39,100 nt of DNA from assembly GCA_030531695.1 (NCBI GenBank), contig JAUNMV010000002.1:38598-77697 (forward strand). Direction: 5' to 3'. The notes under the pieces were generated by a model. The model ran no database searches. It was not told the origin of the DNA and saw only the letters and a program-made list of their open reading frames with translations. The position numbers were made by a program, and so were the translations under genes. Source of the stretch: Bacilli bacterium (GTDB lineage Bacteria; Bacillota_I; Bacilli_A; RF39; UBA660). Shown piece by piece: positions 25,467 to 32,719 of this stretch; position 1 is the first letter of the stretch, and every line of letters begins with the position of its first letter.

Positions 25467-25907
25467 ATGAAAATAGGTATTGCAAATGATCATAGAGGTT
25501 TTCCTCTAAAAGAATACATAAAAGCAAAACTACAAGAATTAGGTTATGAAGTAGTAGATTATGGAACAAATTCCACAGAATCTGTGGATTATCCAGATTA
25601 TGCATTTGTTTTATCCACAAATGTTGTGGATAAAAACGTTGACTACGGAGTAGCTATCTGTGGAAGTGGTATAGGTATAAGTATTGCTTGTAATAAAGTA
25701 AAAGGAATACGTTGTGCCAAAGTATCAAATGTAGAAGAAGCAAGATATACAAGAGAAGATAATGATTCTAATATAGTAGCATTTGGAGAAAAGACAGATA
25801 AAGATGAAGCAGTAGAAATAGTAAAAACATTCGTAAAAACTCCATTCACTAATTTAGAAAAACATGTACGTAGAATAAATAAGATAAAAGAGTATGAGGA
25901 AAAATAA
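25467..25907 (+). CDS. rpiB: Ribose-5-phosphate isomerase B
   Basis: The protein has 146 residues. It has the RpiB/LacAB motifs NDHRGFPLKE (8-17), SVDYPDYA (around 42), and the active-site CGSGIGISIACNK (around 67) with the catalytic Cys. It interconverts ribose-5-phosphate and ribulose-5-phosphate. The ATG at 25467 has GAGGG upstream; an in-frame ATG at 25443 overlaps the TATAAT at 25439-25444. The frame contains two DnaA-box-like palindromes. It overlaps the next gene by TAATG. Confidence 0.96.
   Translation: MKIGIANDHRGFPLKEYIKAKLQELGYEVVDYGTNSTESVDYPDYAFVLSTNVVDKNVDYGVAICGSGIGISIACNKVKGIRCAKVSNVEEARYTREDNDSNIVAFGEKTDKDEAVEIVKTFVKTPFTNLEKHVRRINKIKEYEEK
25569..25633. repeat. Two DnaA-box-like inverted pairs inside rpiB
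   Basis: Pair C: AATTCCACA (25569-25577), spacer GAATC, TGTGGATTA (25583-25591). Pair D: TTATCCACA (25611-25619), spacer AATGT, TGTGGATAA (25625-25633), a perfect dyad made of two consensus DnaA boxes. As in prmC, the half-sites are on opposite strands exactly 5 nt apart. Confidence 0.75.
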
Positions 25908-26104
25908 TGCACGGTAAATTATTTATATACTTAATAGTTTCTATATTAGTAATGTGGTCTTTAGAATCAGTAAATATAAATGCAATATTTAAGAAAAATA
26001 GAGTATTACAAGCAAACCTATTCTATTTCTTCTTAGGAGTATCTCTAATATATTTAGTAACAAACTTTATAATGGATTTATACACTTCAATAAAAATATT
26101 ATAA
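25907..26104 (+). CDS. ywzB: DUF1146 (YwzB) small membrane protein
   Basis: The protein has 65 residues with two membrane helices (about 5-20 and 37-60). The pattern W-x-LES near the start, then a basic turn with RVLQANLFYFFLGVSLIYLVTNFI-type second helix, matches the DUF1146/YwzB family. In Bacillus ywzB lies between the ATP synthase genes and murA, upstream of spoIID-spoIIQ; here spoIIQ also follows. It is translationally coupled to rpiB. Function unknown. Confidence 0.75.
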   Translation: MHGKLFIYLIVSILVMWSLESVNINAIFKKNRVLQANLFYFFLGVSLIYLVTNFIMDLYTSIKIL

Positions 26105-26128
26105 GAATTGTATAAATTCTTTTTTTTT
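26103..26128 (+). terminator. Terminator of rpiB-ywzB
   Basis: AAGAATT/AATTCTT (26103-26109 with 26115-26121) with GTATA loop, followed by a T-run. Confidence 0.85.
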
Positions 26129-26154
26129 GTCCACAATTATATTGAGGTGAAATA

Positions 26155-26784
26155 ATGAAAAGAAAAAGATTAAGACCATTTGTAGTACCCACATTATCAT
26201 TTATACTTTTATTTAGTTTATTTATATCCACCTTCTTTATGAAAGTGTCATCTTCTCCAACAAATAACCTACACTATGTAACAGATATAATATTAGGTAA
26301 TAGATTACCAGTAATGAATATAACTAATAAAACAATTAATTATCCATATACTAATAAAAATGTAACTATAGGCAAAACATTCTATGATTATAAAGCATCA
26401 GAAGAATCACAAGAAAAATCTATTATTAAGTATGATGATACATATATGCAAAACTCTGGAGTGGATTTTGTATGTGAAGAAGTATTTGATGTATTATCAG
26501 TATTAGATGGAGAAGTAATAAGTGTAAGTGAAGATGAAACAGTAGGTAAAGTTGTAAAGATACAACACGATAATAATTATGTATCAGTCTATCAAGGATT
26601 ATCAGAAGTATCAGTACGAAAAGGAGATAAAGTAATTCAAAATCAAGTATTAGGTAAGAGTGGAACTAATAAAATTGATGAAGAATTAGGTAATCATCTA
26701 CATTTTGAATTATATATAAATAACGTAATGCAAAACCCTACAAATTACTTAGGAAAAAGTATAAATGAGATAAAAGGAGAGTAA
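26155..26784 (+). CDS. spoIIQ: Stage II sporulation protein Q (degenerate LytM/M23)
   Basis: The protein has 209 residues. An N-terminal membrane anchor (about 13-33) is followed by the SpoIIQ-like strand FYDYKASEESQEKSIIKYDDTY and a LytM domain (about 100-205). The first zinc ligand motif HxxxD is replaced: NSGVDF has no His, as in Bacillus SpoIIQ, while NHLHFEL keeps the H-x-H. It is expected to be a non-catalytic forespore partner of SpoIIIAH in the engulfment channel. It lacks an extended -10 promoter. The GTATA at 26110-26114 with GTCCACAATT 14 nt on is only a weak sigma-F-like match. Confidence 0.85.
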   Translation: MKRKRLRPFVVPTLSFILLFSLFISTFFMKVSSSPTNNLHYVTDIILGNRLPVMNITNKTINYPYTNKNVTIGKTFYDYKASEESQEKSIIKYDDTYMQNSGVDFVCEEVFDVLSVLDGEVISVSEDETVGKVVKIQHDNNYVSVYQGLSEVSVRKGDKVIQNQVLGKSGTNKIDEELGNHLHFELYINNVMQNPTNYLGKSINEIKGE

Positions 26785-26798
26785 ATACTCTTTTTTTT
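26778..26798 (+). terminator. Terminator of spoIIQ
   Basis: AGAGT/ACTCT with an AAAT loop followed by eight T residues, overlapping the stop codon. The stem is short but the T-run is strong. Confidence 0.65.
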
Positions 26799-26851
26799 AT
26801 ATATAAACTACGTAAAATAAGCATATAATAATATTAGAAAGAGAAAAAATG

Positions 26852-26860
26852 TGTTAGAAT
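26852..26860 (+). promoter_or_regulatory. Extended -10 promoter of the mreB-family gene
   Basis: TGT precedes TAGAAT, 28 nt before the start codon. No clear -35. Confidence 0.5.
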
Positions 26861-26887
26861 ATTAATTGACAAAAAGGATGTGACATA

Positions 26888-27895
26888 ATGATGAAGATGA
26901 TTTCAAAAGATATAGGAATTGACTTAGGAACTGCAAATGTACTTATCTACATTAAAGGAAAAGGAATAGTACTAGATGAACCTAGCATTGTAGCATTAGA
27001 AGCAGATACAAAAAGAGTAATTGCTGTAGGAAAAGAAGCTAATGAAATGTTAGGAAGAACTCCAGGGAAAGTTAAAGCTATAAGACCAATGAAAGACGGA
27101 GTTATAGCAGATTTTGAAATCACCGAAATTATGTTAAATGCCTTTATAAAGAAAATTAAAGCTAAAAGATTATTCTCTAGACCTCGAGTATTAATTTGCT
27201 GTCCAACTAATATTACACCAGTAGAGAGAAATGCTATAAAAGAGGCTGCTGAAAGAACAGGAGCTAGAAGAGTATATATAGAAGAAGAACCTAAAGTAGC
27301 TGCTATAGGTGCAGGTATGGATATATCTAAACCAACTGCTAATATGGTAATAGATATTGGTGGAGGTACTACAGATATAGCAATCCTATCATTAAATGAT
27401 ATTGTAGTATCAGAATCAGTAAAAGTAGCTGGTAATGCTATGGATCAAGATATTATTAGATATATAAAGACTAAGTACCATTTATTAATAGGAGATCTAA
27501 CAGCAGAAGAAATAAAATGTAACTTTGCTAATGTAAACGATCCAGATAAAAAAGAAAAGATGGAAATAAAAGGAAGAAATCTTCTAACAGGACTTCCAGA
27601 TACTATAACAATAACTCAACTAGAAATTAAAGAAGCTCTAACAGATAGTGTTAATACAATTATAAAATCAGCAACTAGTGTATTAGAAGATTGTCCACCA
27701 GAACTATCCGGAGATATTGTGGATAAAGGAATAGTCCTTACTGGAGGAGGAGCACTTCTTACAGGATTATCAGATTTATTAGAAGAAAATCTAAAAGTAC
27801 CTATTCTAATTGCAGAGTCTCCACTTACTTGTGTAGCCGAAGGAGCAGGAGTTCTTTTAGAAAACATAAAAGCCTTAGAAGAAAAAGATTATTAA
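26888..27895 (+). CDS. mbl: Rod-shape-determining protein, MreB/Mbl family
   Basis: The protein has 335 residues. Actin-like ATPase motifs: IGIDLGTANVLIYIKGKGIV (phosphate 1), MVIDIGGGTTDIAILS (phosphate 2, around 154) and the adenosine motif LTGGGALLTGLSDLL (around 297). It forms membrane filaments guiding lateral wall synthesis. The name mbl follows the spoIIQ neighbourhood; mreBCD genes are not adjacent. The spoIIID gene found before mbl in Bacillus is absent. Two other ATG codons lie in the first four residues, so the exact start could be 26891 or 26897. Confidence 0.95.
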   Translation: MMKMISKDIGIDLGTANVLIYIKGKGIVLDEPSIVALEADTKRVIAVGKEANEMLGRTPGKVKAIRPMKDGVIADFEITEIMLNAFIKKIKAKRLFSRPRVLICCPTNITPVERNAIKEAAERTGARRVYIEEEPKVAAIGAGMDISKPTANMVIDIGGGTTDIAILSLNDIVVSESVKVAGNAMDQDIIRYIKTKYHLLIGDLTAEEIKCNFANVNDPDKKEKMEIKGRNLLTGLPDTITITQLEIKEALTDSVNTIIKSATSVLEDCPPELSGDIVDKGIVLTGGGALLTGLSDLLEENLKVPILIAESPLTCVAEGAGVLLENIKALEEKDY

Positions 27896-27899
27896 TGAT

Positions 27900-27932
27900 A
27901 AGCAATTCAATTTAATTGAGTTGCTTTTATTT
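27900..27932 (+). terminator. Terminator of mbl
   Basis: AAGCAATTCAA/TTGAGTTGCTT (27900-27910 with 27916-27926, one G-T pair), then T-rich sequence. Confidence 0.85.
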
Positions 27933-27935
27933 ATT

Positions 27936-27944
27936 TGGTATAAT
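27936..27944 (+). promoter_or_regulatory. Extended -10 promoter of tagO
   Basis: TGG precedes a consensus TATAAT, 25 nt upstream of the TTG start chosen for tagO. Confidence 0.6.
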
Positions 27945-27968
27945 CTTTTTAAAGAAAGAAGTGATAAA

Positions 27969-29042
27969 TTGAAATGGCAATTATTTAATGCTGGAATAAT
28001 AGTAGGTGCAACATTCCTCTTCTCAGCAATTATAATGATATTTATTAAAAAGATAGCTTTTCATATTAATGCCGTAGATGTTCCAAGAAGTGAAGAAGGA
28101 AATAGACATATACATAAGAAAACTACTCCTAAGTTGGGAGCTGTAGGAATATTCTTAGCATTCCTATTTGGATATATGTTATTCGGAGAACAAAGTGTTA
28201 AAATGAACTCTATTCTTATAGGTAGTTTTATAATTATACTTACAGGAATAATAGATGATATTAATCCAATTAAAGCAGGACAAAAATTAATAGGACACAT
28301 AGCAGCAGCACTAGTAATAGTCTTCTATGGTGGAATATTACTAAATAATATATCTGCTTTTGGATATCAAATAGATTTTGGACTAATGGCATATCCATTT
28401 ACTCTATTATTTATAGTAGCTTGTACAAATATAATTAATTTAATAGATGGTATGGATGGATTAAGTGGAGGAATATGTGCAATATTCTTCTTCACAATAG
28501 CAGCCTTATCATTCTATCAAGGTAGATATGGAAGTCTAGTATTAATATTATGCTTAATAATGTTTGGTTCAACATTAGGATTCCTATGGCATAACTTCTA
28601 TCCCGCAACTATATTTGCAGGAGACTGTGCTACATTTATGGGATTCATGATATCAGTAATAACATTATTAGAATTCAAAGGACCAGCTCTTATCGGTTTC
28701 TTTGTACCATTAACAATAATAGGTATTCCAATATTAGATACATTATTCGCAATAATAAGAAGACTACTAAAAGGAGAACCTCCATTTAAAGCAGATAGAC
28801 AACACCTACATCATCAATTATTAGGAATGAACTTCTCACATAGAACTACAGTGTTAATTATATATGCAATAAATATCTTATTCGCATCAGCATCAATGTT
28901 CTATACAATGGTAGATCAAAAAATAGGACAAATAATCTATATAATAATATTTATATTAGTAATATGGTTTGTTCTACATACATCAATTATTACTGACAAA
29001 ACTAAAGAATTAAAAATAAACAATAAAAGAAAAGATATGTAA
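27969..29042 (+). CDS. tagO: Undecaprenyl-phosphate GlcNAc-1-phosphate transferase (TagO/WecA)
   Basis: The protein has 357 residues and about ten membrane helices. Family motifs are all present: HIHKKTTPKLGAVGIF, the IDDINPIKAGQK loop with DD, NLIDGMDGLSGG, GDCATFMGF, and the C-terminal DRQHLHHQLL histidine loop. It attaches GlcNAc-1-P to undecaprenyl phosphate, starting wall teichoic acid or other envelope glycans. The TTG start at 27969 is preferred because GTGAT sits just before it; a longer frame back to 27921 runs through the mbl terminator and the -10 box. Confidence 0.93.
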   Translation: MKWQLFNAGIIVGATFLFSAIIMIFIKKIAFHINAVDVPRSEEGNRHIHKKTTPKLGAVGIFLAFLFGYMLFGEQSVKMNSILIGSFIIILTGIIDDINPIKAGQKLIGHIAAALVIVFYGGILLNNISAFGYQIDFGLMAYPFTLLFIVACTNIINLIDGMDGLSGGICAIFFFTIAALSFYQGRYGSLVLILCLIMFGSTLGFLWHNFYPATIFAGDCATFMGFMISVITLLEFKGPALIGFFVPLTIIGIPILDTLFAIIRRLLKGEPPFKADRQHLHHQLLGMNFSHRTTVLIIYAINILFASASMFYTMVDQKIGQIIYIIIFILVIWFVLHTSIITDKTKELKINNKRKDM

Positions 29043-29057
29043 ACATCTTTTCTTTTT
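29025..29057 (+). terminator. Terminator of tagO
   Basis: A 12-bp perfect stem AAAAGAAAAGAT/ATCTTTTCTTTT (29025-29036 with 29045-29056) with an 8-nt loop and T tail; the stop codon lies in the loop. Confidence 0.85.
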
Positions 29058-29068
29058 ATTATGCGTAA

Positions 29069-29077
29069 TGATATAAT
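29069..29077 (+). promoter_or_regulatory. Extended -10 promoter of hpf
   Basis: TGA precedes a consensus TATAAT, 23 nt before the hpf start. Confidence 0.6.
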
Positions 29078-29099
29078 AAAAGTACAAGGAGGAGATAGT

Positions 29100-29630
29100 A
29101 TGGAAATAACAATTCATGGAGATAAGTTAAAAATTACTTCATCTATGAAAGAGTACATTGAGGAGAAACTAGGAAAACTAGATAAATACCTAGAGAAGAG
29201 CGGAGAAGTTCATGCTAATGTCATAGTAAAAGTAAGTAACTACACACAACGTGTTGAAATCACCATACCATTAAAATCAGTAATTTTAAGAACAGAGGAT
29301 TCACAACAAGATTTCTACGCTGCTGTAGATAAAGCTATAGACAAGCTTGAAAGACAAATTAGAAAGAATAAGACAAGAATTGCGTCTAAACAAGTTAAGA
29401 ATGACTATGGTTTTGCTTTATCAGAAATAGTAGATGAAGAAGAAGCAGAAGAATCAAAAGTAGTTAAGAGAAAGAAAGTAGAAGTAAAACCTATGGATGA
29501 AGAAGAAGCAATTCTTCAAATGGAATTATTAGGTCATGAATTCTACATGTATAAGGATAGTGAAACAAATAAACCAACAGTTGTTTATAAGAGAAAAGAT
29601 GGCAACTATGGTATTATTGAATCTGAATAA
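29100..29630 (+). CDS. hpf: Long-form ribosome hibernation promoting factor
   Basis: The protein has 176 residues. The N-terminal RaiA-like domain (1-100: EITIHGDKLKITSSMKEYIEEKLGKLDKY) is joined by a charged linker to the C-terminal dimerisation domain (about 122-176: KPMDEEEAILQMELLGHEFYMYKD...VVYKRKDGNYGII). This is the long HPF that dimerises 70S ribosomes into 100S. The ATG at 29100 is set by AAGGAGG at 29086-29092. As in Bacillus, it lies shortly upstream of secA, although three kinase genes are inserted between them here. Confidence 0.97.
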   Translation: MEITIHGDKLKITSSMKEYIEEKLGKLDKYLEKSGEVHANVIVKVSNYTQRVEITIPLKSVILRTEDSQQDFYAAVDKAIDKLERQIRKNKTRIASKQVKNDYGFALSEIVDEEEAEESKVVKRKKVEVKPMDEEEAILQMELLGHEFYMYKDSETNKPTVVYKRKDGNYGIIESE

Positions 29631-29638
29631 AATTAAAT

Positions 29639-29669
29639 AGAGGATTTCAAAAGAAATTCTCTTTTTTTA
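29639..29669 (+). terminator. Terminator of hpf
   Basis: AGAGGATTTC/GAAATTCTCT (29639-29648 with 29653-29662, one G-T pair), AAAA loop, followed by a T-run. Confidence 0.9.
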
Positions 29670-29678
29670 TGTTATAAT
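29670..29678 (+). promoter_or_regulatory. Extended -10 promoter of the first histidine kinase
   Basis: TGT precedes a consensus TATAAT, 28 nt before the start codon at 29706. Confidence 0.6.
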
Positions 29679-29705
29679 TCTTTTAGATAGAGAGGTTGTT
29701 TCAGT

Positions 29706-31187
29706 ATGAATATTGGTATGATTAACAGTGGAATTATAAGTGGTTGTGAACCATATTTATTAGTTTTAAATATATTAATGGCAGGTATTACATTAGCTTT
29801 CATATTATTCTTATCTATTCTATATTTTACTAAGAAGAATATGCCTAACTTAGAAACAAAAATCTATAAATTCTTAATTATAACAACACTAATCGAACTA
29901 ATTACTTTTTTAGCCCAATATATATTAGATATGAATGGAAACAACTATCCTAATTTAATAGTATTTCTTTGTAAAACTAGAATGGTGGACTTAGCATACT
30001 GGTATGCATTAATAAATTTATATAGATATGTAGTAATAAAAGAACAAGATAAAAACTTAGAGAAGAAGATTCACCATAACAGAAAAAAACTAAATACTAT
30101 TTTCTTTACTATTATGGGTGTAGTAACACTATTAGGTTATTTATTACCATTAGAAATGCAATATTCTGCATTAGGATCAAAAATAGTTATTAATGTATAT
30201 GTTATATATTTAGCAATCTATTTCACATTAAGTGATGTTATTTATATTGGATTACTAATATATAGTAGGGGAAAGTTTACTAAAAGAAAATTTATACCAT
30301 TTATAATAATAGATATATTTATGATTGTATTATTTGGTATAGGAAATATATTTGGAGAAGTTCAAATATCAGTGGTTATAAGATCGCTAGTAGTATATGC
30401 TATGTACCATACACTAGAAAATCCAGATGTTAAGATGGTAAATGAACTTACATTAGCCAAAAACCAAGCTGAGAAAAGTAATAATGCAAAGAGTGATTTC
30501 TTATCAAGTATGTCTCATGAACTACGTACACCATTAAATGCCATAGTAGGCTTATCTCAATTAATAGAAGAAGAATCTAATCAAGATGAAGTCAAGAATG
30601 ACGCTAAAGATATTTTGATTGCCTCAGAAAACCTATTAGAATTAGTAAATAGTGTATTAGATATAAATATGTTAGAAGCAAATGAATTAGAGAAAGTAGA
30701 AGTAGAATACAATCCACAAGAAGTATTTACTTCACTTATTAATATGCTAAATATAAGATTAAGAGAAAAACAAATAGATTTTAATTCAAATATATCAAGT
30801 AATATACCTAATAAATTATATGGTGATAAAGAAAAGATAAAAAGAATAATAAGTAATTTATTAACAAATTCAGTTAAATATACAGATAATGGTAATATAA
30901 CATTTAATATAGAATGTACTAATACTAAAGATAAATGTAATTTAAAAGTAATAGTAAAAGATACAGGTAGAGGAATGTCAGAAGAACAACTAGATAATTT
31001 ATTTACTAAGTTTAATAGATTAGATAGTGATATAGATAGTAATATAGCAGGAGCAGGATTAGGTCTTGCTATAACTAAAAGTTTAGTTGATTTACTAGAT
31101 GGAAAGATAAATGTAGAATCTAAAATAAATGAAGGTACAACATTTACTGTAGAAATAACACAAACAATTGTAGAAGAAACATTATAG
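29706..31187 (+). CDS. 7-TM sensor histidine kinase 1 of a tandem triplet
   Basis: The protein has 493 residues. About seven membrane helices occupy residues 15-235 with no large extracellular domain. A short coiled linker (LAKNQAEKSNNAKSDFLSS) leads to HisKA with His271 in SHELRTPL. The HATPase domain has the N box NLLTNSVKYT, the G1 box DTGRGMS, the F-box-like LFTKFNR, and G2 AGAGLGLAI. All catalytic boxes look intact. It stops with TAG and is followed 10 nt later by a paralogue with AGGAGG, so they form an operon. The architecture recalls peptide-sensing kinases such as AgrC, but no peptide gene is visible. Confidence 0.9.
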   Translation: MNIGMINSGIISGCEPYLLVLNILMAGITLAFILFLSILYFTKKNMPNLETKIYKFLIITTLIELITFLAQYILDMNGNNYPNLIVFLCKTRMVDLAYWYALINLYRYVVIKEQDKNLEKKIHHNRKKLNTIFFTIMGVVTLLGYLLPLEMQYSALGSKIVINVYVIYLAIYFTLSDVIYIGLLIYSRGKFTKRKFIPFIIIDIFMIVLFGIGNIFGEVQISVVIRSLVVYAMYHTLENPDVKMVNELTLAKNQAEKSNNAKSDFLSSMSHELRTPLNAIVGLSQLIEEESNQDEVKNDAKDILIASENLLELVNSVLDINMLEANELEKVEVEYNPQEVFTSLINMLNIRLREKQIDFNSNISSNIPNKLYGDKEKIKRIISNLLTNSVKYTDNGNITFNIECTNTKDKCNLKVIVKDTGRGMSEEQLDNLFTKFNRLDSDIDSNIAGAGLGLAITKSLVDLLDGKINVESKINEGTTFTVEITQTIVEETL

Positions 31188-31197
31188 GAGGAAAAGT

Positions 31198-32646
31198 ATG
31201 GATAGAAGTATAATATCTACAAATATAGGAATGTTATCAGTATTATTAATATTCATGTCATTTTTAGCCTTTATGTATTTTACTAAAAAGAATATGGATA
31301 ATATAGAAAATAAGATATATAAAATAATGATTATAGGAGCATTACTAGAAATAATTACAGGATTAATAGCTAGAATAATACAAATAAATGGACCAGTAGA
31401 TGCACCAATAATAACGTTCTTATTAAGAATAAAAGAATTTGCTTTTCTAATATTCTATTTCTATATAGTTGTATATAAGATAGTAATAATGAAATCTAGA
31501 AAAAAGGATTTCTTAGAAAAATATAATAAGAACAAGAAAAAAGTATTTATAGTATTCTCGGTTATAATGATAATATCTTTCTTATTATGTTTATTCCTAC
31601 CTATGAAACTTACAATAAGTGAAATAGAAAATATCTATGAGACAGATGTTTGTCCAGCAATGCTGTTCTTTGGATTACTATTCTTATTTCTAACAATAAC
31701 GTATGCTATAGTAACATTATTAAGTATTGGTAAGATAGAAAAGAAAAAGATAATTCCATTCCTAGTAATAGATATTTGTTACTTTGTACTTTCTTTTGAT
31801 AGTATCTTCTCAAATTATATAACAGCTACCCTACAAAGAGTATTAGTAGTATTTATTATGTACCATACTATAGAGAATCCTGATATGAAATTAGTAAATG
31901 AAATGGAATTAGCTAAAAATCAAGCTGAAAAAAGTAATAATGCTAAAAGTGATTTCTTAAGTAGTATGTCACATGAATTAAGAACACCACTTAATGCCAT
32001 AGTAGGTCTTTCTCAAATGATAGAGGAAGAATCAAATCAAGAAGAAGTAAAAAATGATGCTAAAGACATAGTAGTCGCATCAGAAAACCTATTAGAACTA
32101 GTAAATGGTATTCTAGATATTAATAAATTAGAAGCTAATGAAGTAGAAAGAGTAGAAAAGAATTATAATCCTATACAAATGCTAAATGAGTTAGAAAATA
32201 TGATAAAAATACGTATAGGAGATAAACCAATAGAATTAAGAACAAATTATCAAGATAATATACCTAATACATTATATGGTGATAAAGATAATATAAAAAG
32301 AATTGTTAGTAATCTATTAACTAACGCAGTTAAGTATACTGAAAGTGGTTATATAGACTTTATTGTAGAAAGTACAAACACAAAAGATAAATGTAATCTA
32401 AAAATAGTAGTAAAAGATACAGGTAGAGGTATATCAGAAGACAGAATACCAGATCTATTTACTAAGTTTAATAGATTAGAGTCTGATAAAGATAGTGATA
32501 TATCTGGTACAGGATTAGGTCTTGCTATAACAAAAAGCTTAGTAGACTTATTAGGTGGAAAGATACAAGTAGAGTCTAAGTTAGGAGAAGGAACTACATT
32601 TACAGTAACACTAACTCAAATAATAGTTAATGAAGAAATATTATAA
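31198..32646 (+). CDS. 7-TM sensor histidine kinase 2 of the tandem triplet
   Basis: The protein has 482 residues with the same layout as its neighbours: seven-helix N-terminal sensor (about 10-225), the linker LAKNQAEKSNNAKSDFLSS, HisKA with His259, then HATPase with NLLTNAVKYT, DTGRGIS and GTGLGLAITKS. The cytoplasmic half is nearly the same as in kinases 1 and 3, while the membrane half has diverged. This suggests duplication followed by diversification of the signal-sensing part. No receiver domain. It is co-transcribed with kinase 1 and followed by a terminator. Confidence 0.9.
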   Translation: MDRSIISTNIGMLSVLLIFMSFLAFMYFTKKNMDNIENKIYKIMIIGALLEIITGLIARIIQINGPVDAPIITFLLRIKEFAFLIFYFYIVVYKIVIMKSRKKDFLEKYNKNKKKVFIVFSVIMIISFLLCLFLPMKLTISEIENIYETDVCPAMLFFGLLFLFLTITYAIVTLLSIGKIEKKKIIPFLVIDICYFVLSFDSIFSNYITATLQRVLVVFIMYHTIENPDMKLVNEMELAKNQAEKSNNAKSDFLSSMSHELRTPLNAIVGLSQMIEEESNQEEVKNDAKDIVVASENLLELVNGILDINKLEANEVERVEKNYNPIQMLNELENMIKIRIGDKPIELRTNYQDNIPNTLYGDKDNIKRIVSNLLTNAVKYTESGYIDFIVESTNTKDKCNLKIVVKDTGRGISEDRIPDLFTKFNRLESDKDSDISGTGLGLAITKSLVDLLGGKIQVESKLGEGTTFTVTLTQIIVNEEIL

Positions 32647-32648
32647 AT

Positions 32649-32676
32649 AAGTGGATGTTAAATCCACTTTTCTTTT
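32649..32676 (+). terminator. Terminator after kinase 2
   Basis: AAGTGGAT/ATCCACTT (32649-32656 with 32662-32669), GTTAA loop, then TTCTTTT. Confidence 0.8.
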
Positions 32677-32683
32677 ACTATTA

Positions 32684-32692
32684 TGTTATACT
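32684..32692 (+). promoter_or_regulatory. Extended -10 promoter of kinase 3
   Basis: TGT precedes TATACT, 28 nt before the start codon; the sequence closely resembles the promoter of the 198-1400 gene. Confidence 0.5.
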
Positions 32693-32719
32693 TATAATAG
32701 AAAAAAGTAGGGTGATAAA

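Noticed and set aside
26866-26871. TTGACA just before the mbl start as a -35 box
   Set aside because: The matching -10 would fall inside the coding sequence; the extended -10 upstream at 26852-26860 is the better candidate.
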